A stretch of 64,000 nucleotides of DNA from Sanghuangporus weigelae. Its lineage: Eukaryota; Basidiomycota; Agaricomycetes; Hymenochaetales; Hymenochaetaceae. The notes below the pieces were generated by a model. That model saw nothing but the letters and a program-made list of their open reading frames with translations. It was not told the DNA's origin and searched no databases. Location: assembly GCA_033182465.1 (NCBI GenBank), contig CP137323.1, positions 62,001-126,000 on the forward strand, given 5' to 3'. Below, piece after piece: positions 22,313 to 35,179 of the stretch. Position numbers and translations under genes: made by a program. Each line of letters begins with the position of its first letter. Position 1 is the first letter of the stretch.

Positions 22313-24997
22313 GTTTGAAGAAAAGAAGTATTACGACTTTCTTCAAAGAAAATTCTGCACTTGCGCTGCGACGTCTACCGGAGACGATCGCGATGACAGT
22401 CGGAGGGAAACTTGCTCGACAGTGTCGACACGACGATAGCAAGGGCAAATTCAAGTCGCGATCACGGGCACGTGGGAATGCGTCTTTCTCACACCCACAA
22501 CCTTGGACCAATAGAGTCAGTGCTCATTGCACACCGCTTGTCGCGAGCTCAACTTGGCTGTCGCTAACATACAAGATCTTCCAAAATGAGAACAGCTGCA
22601 AGGAAAGCGGTGAATCACAAAATGACCTTACAACAGATTTGTAGAAGCAAACTTTGTCTACCTCTACAGGCAGTTCAGTCATTTGGCCGTCTGGCAGAGG
22701 ACAAAATACTCCGAGTTCTTTGTTTCCTCATCAATTCCAACACCGCCTGTGAATTATCTTTGACTCGAGTACTTTACTATTTTCCCTGCCTTGGAGCGTC
22801 ACAAAGGCTTCGTGTCTACGAGATATGGTCTGAGGCCGTTGGGATGATGCTCGCTCAGTATTAGCAAAGGACACGCTACGGAGTGCAGGAATAGTTGGAC
22901 AACGAAGTTCCCATCAGGAATCTACCACTGATAATATACACGTGGCCTCCCTATAACCAAAGAATGGGCCTAGAGACGGAACGAGAAGCAAGCAAACTGC
23001 ATACCGGAACGTGTATACGAGAGACTTTCAAAGGCGCAATGAAGTGGAATGAAGGTACGCCGGATGCTCAGATGCTGAATACACCAAGAGAAAGAGCAGA
23101 GATAAAGATCGATTATCAGTAGTCCCTCACTTCTTCGCCCAAGTTTAGCAAAGGACGGGTCTTCCTACTTCTAATTAAACAGAGTTTATTCGCCCGTCTC
23201 TTCCGGAGCGTTCGTGGGAGATAAGGTGATCCATGTGCTGAGCGAAGTCTAAGTTAGGTTGGTGTAGAACGAACAGCTGAACATGAACACTCCGAATAAA
23301 GGACGATAAGAACGAGTCATCTGAGAGCGACTTTCCGGTAAATAGCAAGGTAAGTGAGATACCACAGCAACGTCAGCCAGGAAGTACCATTGGCGCAACG
23401 TGAAGATGACTAGGGCGGACGCGGTGTGGAGCTCTTATATCCTGTTTGGACCCCTATGATCATCCTTTTCACGAGACTAGTACATGATCTTCTGGCTACG
23501 TGTAGGCAACTTCATAGAGCTGAGAGATAATACTTCAGCACCGAAATTTCAAGTATGAGAAAGGTGAGTTTCTCCGAGTATCAAGAACGACATGCTATTC
23601 CGGGCTGTTCGCAGTAAGAGCCATTTGGCTATTCCAAGAATATTATATCCTCGAATAAACACGAGGCAACGCATCTCGAAGAGGCGGCGACTTTGCGCAG
23701 CTGCGCGTGGAAAACTATTTGTTGCCAAACTCTGAGGATATCCATTCGCTTCGCGAGTTTTCTCTGAAGAACAGGAGTACTAGTGACTCGGACAATGTCA
23801 CTGAGGGGTACGTAATTATTCCTCCGCTAGATGAAAAATCCATGCTTGATGCAGAACTCATGCATGTGTTCGCTAGAGACATGGGAGCAATTCAAGTTCA
23901 TGTACGCCATCGAGCTCACGACAAGCATGTCGCTGGCAGCACGGTCAGTGTCGCAATTTAGCTAAAATATCATCAAGATTTCTATGAACGCGAGCCCTTC
24001 GTTCGTTAACCAATGATGCAATTCCTTGTGGTACCCGGATGAAACGATTGATTCGCAAGGTGAATTGTGGCTAAAATAGACCCTCTCTCCATCGCATATT
24101 CATTCAGAGTCCGTATGTAAATCGCGCTGAGTGTGTGCTTCTTGCCTACGGCTGTACTCGTGGAGAAAGCAAGGAAAAAGACGAGTTTAGTAGTTGTGTG
24201 AAGATCAGTCAAGTTATTTTGTTCAAGCGGAGTTGAAACAATACAGTTTCGTCAATCACAGTACCACTCTCTCCTATCCCGCCAAGTTCCTTCCAGACGC
24301 TTTGCATGAGAAGAGAGAAAAATGGCAGAGTACCATTTAAAGTTTCGAGCCTAGCACGCGACAGCCTCATGGATATGGCCTTGATGTGCACGGATATGTA
24401 CTTCAGGAATCGACCATGTATCTCTATTTCTGATCTCGATGAAATGTGTAGTTCGCCTTACCCACGGTAAATAACTACTTTAAAATAAGCAAGGTGCTGA
24501 CAAGACTTTTTAGCTTTGACTGTGTGGATGTGCGCGAAGCCCCATGCACCAAATTTCTGGTCGCTTTGGTATCGAGCCAATCATCGCTTCTCATGGGAAC
24601 TGAACACCCGAAGATGCTCAAATTGACATTCATGAAATGCTAATCTGCGTCGCGAGTTTCCGCTCGCACAAAGCAGTTGGACCAGAAGGTTGACTCACCC
24701 TCTGAATAGGCACACTCATGATTTCGGAGCACGGAGCGTAGGCAGATTGAGTCGCTTCGCACAACCGACCGGGTTTAGGTCTCCGACCTGGTGCTTTACC
24801 TGTTGTCCTCCTCCTAACATCGGGTATTATAAGCCTTTCGGTGCCTTCTCGATGCACATTCTTTCCGTCTCATCAGGCCTCCTCCTCCACGCACTCCTTA
24901 GCCTCACGGTTGCCTTCCGCCTGCTGTTGACTTGTGCGGGACCTTCGCGCTCCTCTACTCACCAACCCACCGTCTGTCTACTTGAAGTACCTAGAAG
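22313..24997. other. Long gene-poor stretch
   Basis: About 2.7 kb without a gene I can support. A plus-strand frame at 23707-23961 (HSLREFSLKNRSTSDSDNV) and minus-strand frames at 24006-24391 have reasonable composition but no recognised domain or convincing splice partners. They may be small genes or relics. Confidence 0.4.
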
Positions 24998-27161
24998 ATG
25001 CTGGTCGTCCACCCCGCTTCCACCTGTGACGTCTGCCTCGAGAGCTACGATGCTCTACCACAGAACATGCCCTACTCTATTTCCTGCGGCCATGTTTTCT
25101 GCCTTAGGTGATTGTCACACTCGCCTTTGTTCAACCCGGCTCTGACCATCTCCATAGCTGTCTGAAGTCTTTGCGCCAGCACATATGCCCTCTGTGTCGC
25201 TCGCCATTTGAGGCCTCTGAGCTTCGACGACTGCATGTTGACCGTGCGGACTCGCAATTGCTTGATGGCCGTCGGACGCCTAGCCCTTCCAGGACAGGGG
25301 AGAAGCATCTCGAGCTTCCGGCAGATAACGCACTTGGACTAGTCGATGATATCCCACGAGCAACTCAGTTCGAGCGTAAAATATCTGACTTGGTATTAAG
25401 AAGTTCCTTCACCAATGGTGTACGAGAACGCGGTATTCGTGAACTCATACGAGAAATCCACGCGTTTCTGGGCACGGAACCGCGAGACATGGTATGTTCC
25501 GTCGATTCTCACTTGTCACTGATAGCAAAACCGATCAAACACATTCGCACAGCATACCGATCTTCGATCCTCGTTCTTACTTCTTTACCGATTCACAGAA
25601 CTTCAAACGAGGTATCAACAGCTCGAGTCCAGCACATTTGATCTCCGGTCCGAAACTAACCGGAACAAGCAAGTAATAACTGACTGGGAGCGGAGATACC
25701 AAGATCTCCAGCGAAGTCGAGCTCGCGATCAGGAGTCGGCCAGAGTAGTGGAAGCAAGCTTGAAAGAGCGTTTGAGAATCGAAGAACTTGAATGGCAGAG
25801 GTAATGTGCCTCCTTCCTTTAATGCAGGTCTTGCCGAGCTGAATAATTTCATGTAACCTCGCAATTTCTGGTTCCCAGAAAGGTATGCCGTCAATATTCT
25901 CATCGGAAACTATTGGCTGATGTTGAACTATCAGTATGACTTCGTCTCAGAGGAATGCTCCAGGCTGCGTGACGAGCTGGACAAAATCCACTTTTCGTCA
26001 CCCAATAAGCCACAAGCACCTCGTCGCTCTACATCCGCAGCTCAGCTGTTCTACACTCAATCTTCGGATGGATACACAAGTCAGAAATCCACCGGGTCGT
26101 CGAAATCAATTGACGATGTGGACGTATTTAGTCATCTCGATCCTGAGCTATTCCGTCTGTCTCCCGTGCCGCCGACTATTACATTAGCGGACAGTAGACA
26201 GAGTCTCGATTCAGATGAGGAAACGCCCATAGAAAAGCACAGACGCAGAGCTCCTGAGTCGCCTAGCCGTACAAGCTCGACGTCGAGCAACATCTCTCGC
26301 GCGTCGGACTCCGCAGCAGCACTGAAACCCTATGTAGGCGTTTCTCCCACGAAAGCGGTGGTGAACCGCCAACGGAGTGATTCATATCCTAATCGCGATA
26401 CCGAAAAAGCGAAGGTTTATCGTTTTGAAGGCCGGCCTGAGGTCTCCACGTCTGCGCCAAGCAGCTACATGTATCGTCCTGCCTCTCCCACACGTGCTCT
26501 ATTTCCGACCACACCGCCTGTCCCAGTGGCTGATGTACAGGATACTACTTTACGGGAGGATATCGCACCGGTGACTCGTCTCTACTCTTTGCTTGAAAAG
26601 CCTGTTCCCTCTCCTGAGCGTGGAAGTTCTGCGAATCAACACAGTTCCCGACCTGCTTTGCCCCGGAGTGCGAGTTATCAACAACCGCGTTCATCTGACT
26701 ACAGCGATACCTATTTTAGTCCAGCTTCATCAAGCTCTTCTCAGAATACTTCCCTTCGCCGAACACAACAGCGTATACAGGTGCAGACGAGTGTCACTCC
26801 TTACTCCCAGTACCAAAAAAATGCCGCTCCTTCACCGCAAGCTCCGATGCAGAACCAAATTTACGCGCAAGCATCAGAAGCCATTTCTCCGATTCAACGG
26901 ACTCCACCGCGACCAGTCCTTCCTCGCACGCACTCGTATTTCACGTTGTACAGTCCTCCGCCGGCAAAGCCCGTCTCGCCGAAGGAAAACTATATCGGCG
27001 TTCGAGGAACTCTTCCTCGACGCGGTTCCTTGTCGAGCGCGAGTGCCGCAGCGTTGGCTGCTGGCTCTGGCACACCTCCTACGGTTGTCCCTCCGTCATC
27101 TCTTGGACTTCGGAGATCACATGGCCAAGGGCTTTTCGGCGGACAAGACTCCGATGCATGA
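24998..27161 (+). CDS. RING-finger (C3HC4) protein with coiled coil and disordered tail
   Basis: Likely E3 ubiquitin ligase. From MLVVHPASTCDVCLESYDAL the first two exons give a complete RING: C-x2-C (CDVC), C-x-H-x-F-C-x2-C (CGHVFCLSC, completed across the intron at 25108-25157) and CPLC. After RDM and another intron a coiled coil follows (RFTELQTRYQQLESSTFDLR, then RARDQESARVVEASLKERL). The frame then continues through YDFVSEECSRLRDELDKI into about 400 residues rich in S, P and T with no domain, ending HGQGLFGGQDSDA. To keep this frame with canonical sites, a 4-nt micro-exon at 25879-25882 (AAAG) between introns 25801-25878 and 25883-25934 is needed. An alternative acceptor AG at 25881-25882 also keeps frame but inserts a hydrophobic stretch into the coil. 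Confidence 0.85.
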
Positions 27162-28200
27162 GCTTCTCGATTTCCAAGTTTCCAGCGAGCCGAGCTCGTA
27201 TCTTCGTGATATTTTCTTTTCCGGTATTTGACATTCCGAATCCTTTGCAAGTATGCAGGACATCTCATATTCAATTTGAAGAAGCGTTTCGCGTGTTTAG
27301 TACGCGAGTAGAATGGGGAAAGGTTTCATTTAACACTCATGCTGTTTTGCTTTGCTTCTTGGTTCAATGTCCCATGTTGAGCATGTTACTTCATTTCTTC
27401 TTCTCTTCTGTCCTTCTAGGCTATGCCTACATTTTTTCGAGCTCCATCTTTTACTTCTCCTTTTCCCTGCATGATATGGCGCCGTGCATCGATTTCCGAT
27501 TTTATGATAATACATTAAATGATTACAAAGTGCTTGGCCATGCTAGCACGAAGCCTCCGAATCCACATTCCACACTATGAAATTCATTTCCCAGACTAAC
27601 TTGGTCCCTTTCGCACTAAAGTCAGGTGCTCGCTGAAAGGCCGATTAGTCCCTCCCATTATTCTAAGTGTAGGTTTTACGGGTACTACCAACCTCCAAAG
27701 GCATGGCTCAAGATTACTCATCATCCAACTTTATGTTTCGCGTAGAATTTGGCTGTATATACAAGGTACACATTTTGCCTACTTCTAGTCAACCTACAAA
27801 TACACAGATGCAAATAGAATGATAAATTGACGAATAAAAGTGAATGCAAGATGGCGTAACAGATTGGTTAGACATGATGAGATTAATAAACGAGTGCAAT
27901 AGGCCTGGTGTTGCCCGATATTATATAGATGCGGTCAATGGGGAGATGGATCCGGCAGATGCAAGACAACGAATGCTCGGATAACGACGGTGGGATGCAA
28001 GAGCGCACAAAGCAAGAGACGGGAAAAATAGTTATGTCTGTAAATGAAGAATAACGTAGATAGGGATAGTGGGAGGAAATGGAGGAGGACGGAGGAAAAA
28101 GGAGCTGAGGCCAGAACCAACGCAAGCATGTTCCAGAAATCGAAGCTCTTGCGGGTGCTTCGGAATGGGAACTTAACATGGCTCCATGCGAGATCAACTT
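27162..28200. other. Convergent intergenic region
   Basis: 3' region of the RING gene and of the DUF6534 gene. The minus-strand frame at 27935-28204 is hydrophobic (FWNMLALVLASAPFSSVLLH) and could belong to a small membrane protein; support is weak. Confidence 0.35.
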
Positions 28201-30317
28201 TCAATCGATCGGGGCTAACGATACGGAACCCGAATCCGAATCCGAATCCTTCTCGCTATGTTGTTGAGCTTGGACGGATACATCCTTTTTCGTCGGTGCT
28301 TCGTAGCATGACTCTGGATCGAGCCCACCGTGCTTGTCATTGGCCACGAGGATACCAGGCGGGAACCGTTGCCCATCCGCATTTACTATACCAACCTCTC
28401 CCTTGTGCAGTAGTGCGCCAATGCCGTCAATCGGTGTGTTGACAGCCGTCGATACGTCGCCCTTCGAGTGAGAACTCGATGTTCCAGTGCCGATTTCAAG
28501 GTCAAGATCAATCCTGGCTTGTCCATATCCGAGCCGACTCTCTGGCATGCTGACGCTAAGACCGGTGGCGGTCATGGAACGAAAAGTGGGCATGTTCTGC
28601 GAGACGCCGGGAGAGCCGTCATGCGGAAGGTGTACGGACGCATAATCTACGTTCCCGGTACCCTGTCCTTTCATAGACAAAAGAAGCGTCTTTCGTACGT
28701 TCAGCGAAGCGAGGTAGGAATTGACATAAACTGGCGGCATGTGTCACAGGCGGTTAAGAAGGGATTATGACGCAAGTGGTGGAGATAAAAAGGACATACA
28801 CTTGCTCAAGTTGAGGTAAAACGCGATAAAAACGAATGTTGTGGGCATGGCGATGTAGCAAATTAGACCAAGTAATGCGTCAATGGCAGTGATGACGCCA
28901 GTGTTTACAGTGTAAATGATGAGTTTTACGACCAGTGAGTCCGTGCTATTCAACTCTGAGAATCCGGTTCTAGGGATGTTAACGACGCCAGGATGAACAT
29001 TACCTTCGCGAACCCGTCTTGTTTATCCACAAGTAATAAGAAAGGATGAAGGCGACGGTCATATCCGCGGCGATGTTAGTCGCGAAGTTCAGATAGAACA
29101 ACTTATCCACCGCAGTCAGACCCGCGAATGTCGGGATGCCAAATGCCCGCACAGTAATAACTGGGAAATGAAATCAGTTGAAAGCGCTGAATCACATATG
29201 GGCAAGAAAATACGAAAAGTAATGAAAACAAAATGAAAAGGTTCCGCTCCATACAATTAGACCGGGTGGTGCTTAGAGATCCGGAGAGGCAGAATTTCTT
29301 GTCGACACCGGAACAGGCACTTCCTAGCTCCGGCTGGGGTGGTACTAGCTGACATCCAGGATCTCGCGAGAATGGAACGAGGTGCACCCGAGTCGCTATA
29401 CGACGGCTGAGAGTAACTCAAATGACATATGCAGAAAACAAGATGGCCCAGCTGAGGGGAAGGCAGAAAGCTTTCCTTCGAAAAGAGAAATGGAGGTAAA
29501 CTCGATAATTCCGGTACTCACTTATCCCAACAACCAAGTCGATAACGGACAGCACCAGAATGCCAACTGCGATGAGCTTGTTTCCATGGCTCACTGCGAG
29601 AACGACATCGCCATTTCCCCGAGAACACCGAAACGCAGAAGTCCATGAGTGCTACATTAGCAAAGAGGATGGAATCGCATACATGTGTAGATCCTTCGCA
29701 CGAATAAACTGCGATGGCATCCAAGATCAGTTAATTGCGCTAGATTCTGTGTGCAACAGAAAACGCACCTCCGAACGATAAAGTCGCTAACGGACTGAAC
29801 CAAATCTATTCAGACACATCTGAACCTAAACTATGGAGGAACTGACCGTGATTAAGACGTGAAGTTTGAGGCTCCACAACGGCGAGGAGATTGCCAAAGG
29901 ATTCGCATAGTTAGAGACGAGGTAGTAGTAGCAGATCTGCACTGTTAAAGCGGCATCGAAGGAGTCGATCGCCCAAATAAGATAGACCTGGTTTGGACAA
30001 ATTTGAGCCTATTGTAGTCAGAATGAATGCTGAAAACTCACGAAGTTTTTCACAGTGCGCTTATCCCTTGGATAACGCTGGTAATAGATGAAAACTTGTA
30101 GACACGTCACTCCATAAAGACTTCAGTCGATTTAAAATCCAAAGTGAATTATACGATTCAGGAGAATTTGTTAGCACCTATAGTGGGCTTAAGACTGCGA
30201 ATAGACGTACAAGATCGAGACGAAGCCTCCAATAAGGATTGCTCCAAGTGTATTATCGTACGATGCGCCTCCTGTTCCCGACTTACCTGTTGCAGGAGTC
30301 GAGCTTGAGTCCGACAT
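28201..30317 (-). CDS. DUF6534-domain multi-pass membrane protein
   Basis: Predicted seven-pass membrane protein of a basidiomycete-expanded family of unknown function. MSDSSSTPATGKSGTGGASY leads into DNTLGAILIGGFVSILYG, the usual first helix. Later exons give TCLQVFIYYQRYPRDKRTVK, VYLIWAIDSFDAALTVQICY, HGNKLIAVGILVLSVIDLVV, AVDKLFYLNFATNIAADMTV and LWINKTG. The DUF6534 core is NSTDSLVVKLIIYTVNTGVI with AMPTTFVFIAFYLNLSK. The last exon reads VYVNSYLASLNVRKTL and a polar tail ending SVSLAPID. It looks intact. A CACTA element is inserted about 590 bp upstream of its start. Confidence 0.85.
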
Positions 30318-30903
30318 CCGTGGGTCCGATCAATGTTTATGCAACTTAGTGCGCCAGTAGTGAAGGATGCTAGGGCGACTCCTCAGAGCCCGAGAGGAGA
30401 CAGTGAGCAGAAGCAAAAAGGATAGGAGAGACGAAGAGCGAGAGGATTAGATTTAAGGAGGAAAAGGGGACCGCGGCGAGAGAGTGGAGAATATTTTAGT
30501 CCCACGAGCTTGCGGGGAAACTTGTATCGCAAAATAAGTAAGTGTGGACGCTGATCGGCTAAGAGTGTTTGCCCGGATATATTTATATATTTACTTGTAT
30601 GTATGGCAGATCTCGGGACTAATCTGGTCTCATAAGCACCGCCCCTTGATATCGAGAAAAAGAGTACTAGTACTGGATGTTGCATGGGAACCAATGGAAA
30701 CGTTCCGCCCACCGGAGATGCCAGCAAGCCATTTGATCGAAGTCGATAAGGAATTGATACACTCTCTGACAACTACTTGCGCAACAAATGCCATTTCCAT
30801 GATTTCTGTCGAGCGAAGGCAGCGAACCAAGAATCTACCTGCCTTACCGTTGGCGCGCAGGAGAATGAGCAAGGGACATGACCACACCCACACCACGCAC
30901 ACT
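30318..30903. other. Upstream region of the DUF6534 gene
   Basis: Non-coding. TATA-like A/T-rich sequence near 30578-30600 is about 270 bases from the start codon. The CACTA insertion bounds it on the right. Confidence 0.35.
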
Positions 30904-31385
30904 CACTACGGGCAATTTAGTATTTTTTAGGTGATGATAAATGATCGGAAATTTAATTTGATATGCATTATATAAGTACATACAAACATCTCCATTCAGG
31001 ATATAAAAAATATCCACATGCATCTAAACCTAGTTTATATATTCAATATCATGCCGCATTTCTTTGATGATGATATTTTTTATATCATCGTGATCGATAT
31101 GGATATAGAAATCTAAATCAATATTTTCTTTATCAACAAAGAATATCATTGAGGTAGATATTTATTTGATGATATTTTCAATATCAAAGGGTCTTTTCTT
31201 TGAAATATCATTCTGTATATCAATGACAATGATAATTTACATGATGAGCGAGCGATGAGCAGGTGTGATGAGGGTGCATAGTGGGCATTTTGTGGGCACA
31301 TGGAGGGCAGAGAGTGGGTGAACTGTGGGCGGGATGGGGGCACACTGTGGGCATGGTAAGGGCATGCTGGGGGCATAGAGTGGGC
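30904..31385 (+). repeat. CACTA left terminal inverted repeat with subterminal GTGGGCA array
   Basis: An A/T-rich outer 330 bp is followed by about 150 bp of short G-rich repeats (GTGGGCA, GGGGGCA, GAGTGGG). It pairs with 35797-36279. Confidence 0.9.
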
Positions 31386-31716
31386 ACCTGCCAAGGTCAA
31401 TATCATTGCGAGAAAAATCTCCAACAATGATCTTGCTTTACTCAGGCTACAGAAGAGTACCCGCATCCAGACCGGATGATTCTTATGGTTCTGCCGATTC
31501 CACCTCCAGTGCGTCCAAGCATTTCCACCGATAATGGAGCTTTGCACAGTGAAGACAATTTGACGTGCAAAGTGGGCGACATTATAAAAGCACCTGTGGA
31601 TGTATTCAGATATAAAGAGGGAGGAGCTCGGGCCCATGTTATATCTGAGTTTGAGCAATTGCTCTAGGTAAGCAATTAAATATGTGTTAAGAGACCACTT
31701 ATCATGCATGTTATGT

Positions 31717-33222
31717 TGAAAGGATCCGCTCAAAATCTCGCATCAGGATTGACACAATCAGCAGATCTACACGATTGGCCTTCCAAACACAACCAGTAAC
31801 CAAGCCAGCTATCATGGGCCCAAGTGATCGAGCGGCCCAGGCAACAGTAACCCATTACCACCCGAGCGCTAGAAGCACCAAAGCGAATACGTAATCCCAC
31901 TAACAGGTAACACCACCAACCGCCTATTGCCACAGACTACCACTCTAACGCTGCCGAACAAACAACCAGAACGATCCCGATCAAAGAAGTGATCAAACTT
32001 CTTAGAAGTCCAGAAGCACAACTACTAAAGCCTAAATGCTAAAAGGCTAAAGGCTAATAAGGTTTATAGAGACCTCACTGGCATTTCAGCACTGTCAAGT
32101 CTGTGCCCGAGTTTACATGGTCCTCTATGAAGTATACTACATAGTATGTATGTCAACTGCCGGAACTCATGACTATCACATCGAAACTGAGCGACACCTT
32201 CAAGACACAATGCATCCCAATCCACCAAACCCAGTAGTACCCAAGAAACGAGAGGAACTCACGATCACAACTCAAACCCCTCAAACTGCGAACCTGATAA
32301 CTTGGAGAATGATTGGATGGTATAGATCAAAGTTGCACACACCATGTCCAGCATCTACAATACAGGCAAACCTCTATTTACCAAGAGATGCAAACCTGGA
32401 GACCAAGCGGTTACAACTCCTCATATAATGAAGGATATAGCATTACATTCGAGACATACGATACGAAGGCAAAGCATGACTAGTCACCAGAACCCAGCAG
32501 AACCTGCCAGCAGAGCTTATGCAGTTCATGATATGCCTTGGACCATACTCTACACTGACCCGACACCTTAATACCAATGTGCAAGTCATGCTTACACTCA
32601 ATGGACCTCAAGATGAATTCCAAAGAGTCACATACCAAGCAGCCTACATTGCTCCAAGAGCAAAGATGCCACTCAATGATAGCAATAACATCGTTATGGA
32701 GTACTGACAGTGGAGCATTCCATATTAGAACACCACTCCTATTGTCTCAGTTAGCAACTCCACAGAATTCTATCATAGTGGAGACGACCTTACAAAGATT
32801 GGAGCAAAGTAGAGCGAAGCGCAGTAGGATGACAAAGGAACAGATGTAATGGTGGAGAAAGGTGGAGTAAAGTGGAGACAAGATGAATAAGAAATAGGAC
32901 AGAAAATGGAATATCTGGGAGCATAAATAGCTGTAGGATTAGGCCCTCATTTCCCCATCTTTCAATCCTCTTAACACACTGGTGTAAAGTCCTAACCAGA
33001 CTATTACTATGTGCTTTGTACTATCACGCCTCTTGGAAATCCCAATCTGCTTTACTATTACCTTGTATCTGAAAGCATTCATAACTTAGACCGCAACTAG
33101 GAAGGCTAGTAAGGGACCATGTGGTATAGCCAGACGTGGGTAGATAAGATCACCTCTGCACAACACACCACTGCTTAGGCAAAAGGATCAAACTGGTGTA
33201 ACCCCGGGCCTACTCCCTAACA
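31717..33222 (+). mobile_element. Solo LTR (1,506 bp), copy 1
   Basis: Fossil of an LTR retrotransposon. Begins TG and ends CA, with the 5-bp duplication TATGT at 31712-31716 and 33223-33227. A TATA-like CATAAATAG lies about 300 bp before the 3' end, which sets the plus orientation. It sits inside a retained intron of the RPB1 cargo. No internal retroelement genes are attached. Relatively young by similarity to copy 2. Confidence 0.85.
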
Positions 33223-33673
33223 TATGTCCAGTTCCATTTCTCCACATACATAGACAACGACATTGCTGGGATACCTCAAGCTCAACAAAAGTCTGGTCGA
33301 CCCATCAAAGCTATTCACGCTCGTTCAAAGAACAAGGAGAGTTGTGTACATGGTAATTTGATAGGGAAATGTGTCAATTTTTTGAATGTACTGTCATCAC
33401 CGGAGGCCCAAACCTAGAACTTGACAAAGTTGGTGTGCTGAAGAGCATCACCATGACTCTCACGTACCAAGAAAGAGGTCAGTAGGAAGAGCGTCTTGAC
33501 TGACGTGTTGTTAAAAACTGTCTGACAGTGACCTCATTAACTTACAAGAGCTCGCACGGAACGGACCAAGAGAATACCCTAGAGCATGATATGCAATTTG
33601 AGATACCGGAGAGAGTATAGATCTTCAGTACAATAAGCGTGTGTATAAATTTCTTCAGTATGGATGGGTCGTT

Positions 33674-35179
33674 TGTTAGGGAGTAGGCCCGGGGTTACAC
33701 CAGTTCGATCCTTTTGCCTAAGCAGCGGTGTGTTATGCAGAGGTGATCTTATCTACCCACGTCTGGCTGTACCACACGGTCCCTTACTAGCCTTCCTAGT
33801 CACAGTCCGAGTTATGAATGCTTTCAGATACAAGGTAATAGTAAAGCAGATTGGGATTTCCAAGAGGCGTGATAGTACAAAGCACACAGTAATAGTCTGG
33901 TTAGGACTTTACACCAGTGTGTTAAGAGGATTGAAAGATGGGGAAATGAGGGCCTAATCCTACAGCTATTTATGCTCCCAGATATTCCATTTTCTGTCCT
34001 ATTTCTTATTCATCTTGTCTCCACTTTACTCCACCTTTCTTCACCATTACATCTGTTCCTTTGTCATCCTACTGCGCTTCGCTCTACTTTGCTCCAATCT
34101 TTGTAAGGTCGTCTCCACTATGATAGAATTCTGTGGAGTTGCTAACTGAGACAATAGGAGTGGTGTTCTAATATGGAATGCTCCACTGTCAGTACTCCAT
34201 AACGATGTTATTGCCATCATTGAGTGGCATCTTTGCTCTTGGAGCAATGTAGGCTGCTTGGTATGTGACTCTTTGGAATTCATCTTGAGGTCCATTGAGT
34301 GTAAGCATGACTTGCACATTGGTATTAAGGTGTCGGGTCAGTGTAGAGTATGGTCCAAGGCATATCATGAACTGCAAAAGTTCTGCTGGTGGGTTCTGCT
34401 GGGTTCTGGTGACTAGTCATGCTTTGCCTTCATATCGTATGTCTCGAATGTAATGCTATATCCTTTTTTGTATGAGGAGTTGTAACTGCTTGGTCTCCAG
34501 ATTCGCATCTCTCGGTAAATAGAGGTTTGCCTGTATCGTAGATGCTGGACATGGTGTGTGCAACTTTGATCTATACCATCCAATCATTCTCCAAGTTATC
34601 AGGTTCGCAGTTTGAGGGGTTCAAGTTGTGATCGCGAGTTCCTCTCGTTTCTTGGGTACTACTGGGTTTGGTGGATTGGGATGCATTGTGTCTTGAAGGT
34701 GTCACTCAGTTTTGATGTGACAGTCACGAGTGCCAGCGGTTGACATGCATACTATGTAGTATACCTCATAAAGGACCATGTAAACTCGGGCACAGACTTG
34801 ACAGTGCTGAAATGCCAGTGAGGTCTCTATAAACCTTATTAGCCTTTAGCCTTTTAGCATTTAGGCTTTAGTAGTTGTGCTTCTGGACTTCTAAGAAGTT
34901 TGATCACTTCTTTGATCGGGATTGTTCCGGTTGTTTAGTCGGCGGCGTTAGAGTGGTAGTCCGTGGCAATAGGCAGTTGGCAGTGTTAGCTGTTAGCGGG
35001 ATTACATATTCGCTTTGGTGCTTCTAGCACTTGGGTGGTAATGGGTTACTGTTGCCTGGGCCGCTCGATCACTTGAGCCCATGATAGCTGGCTTGGTTAC
35101 TGGTTGTGTTTGGAAAGCCGATCATGTGAATCTGTTGATCACGTTGATCCTAATGCGAGATTTTGAGCGGATCCTTTCA
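33674..35179 (-). mobile_element. Solo LTR (1,506 bp), copy 2, opposite orientation
   Basis: Same element as 31717-33222 and the same length, inverted. It is flanked by the different 5-bp duplication TCGTT at 33669-33673 and 35180-35184, so it is an independent insertion, here into an exon of the RPB1 cargo. The two copies differ by a few percent by eye, largely C/T-type differences. Confidence 0.85.

Noticed and set aside
25913-26187. Joining the RING gene by one long intron into the frame at 25936
   Set aside because: That frame ends after 83 residues, while the other frame stays open for 400 residues.
32577-34319. Matching 90-residue open frames in both LTR copies
   Set aside because: They are mirror images because the two LTRs are the same sequence; no known protein pattern, and LTRs are normally non-coding.
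31717-35179. A full LTR retrotransposon with inverted ends
   Set aside because: The repeats are in opposite orientation, each has its own 5-bp duplication, and the sequence between them is RPB1 cargo, so two solo LTRs fit better.
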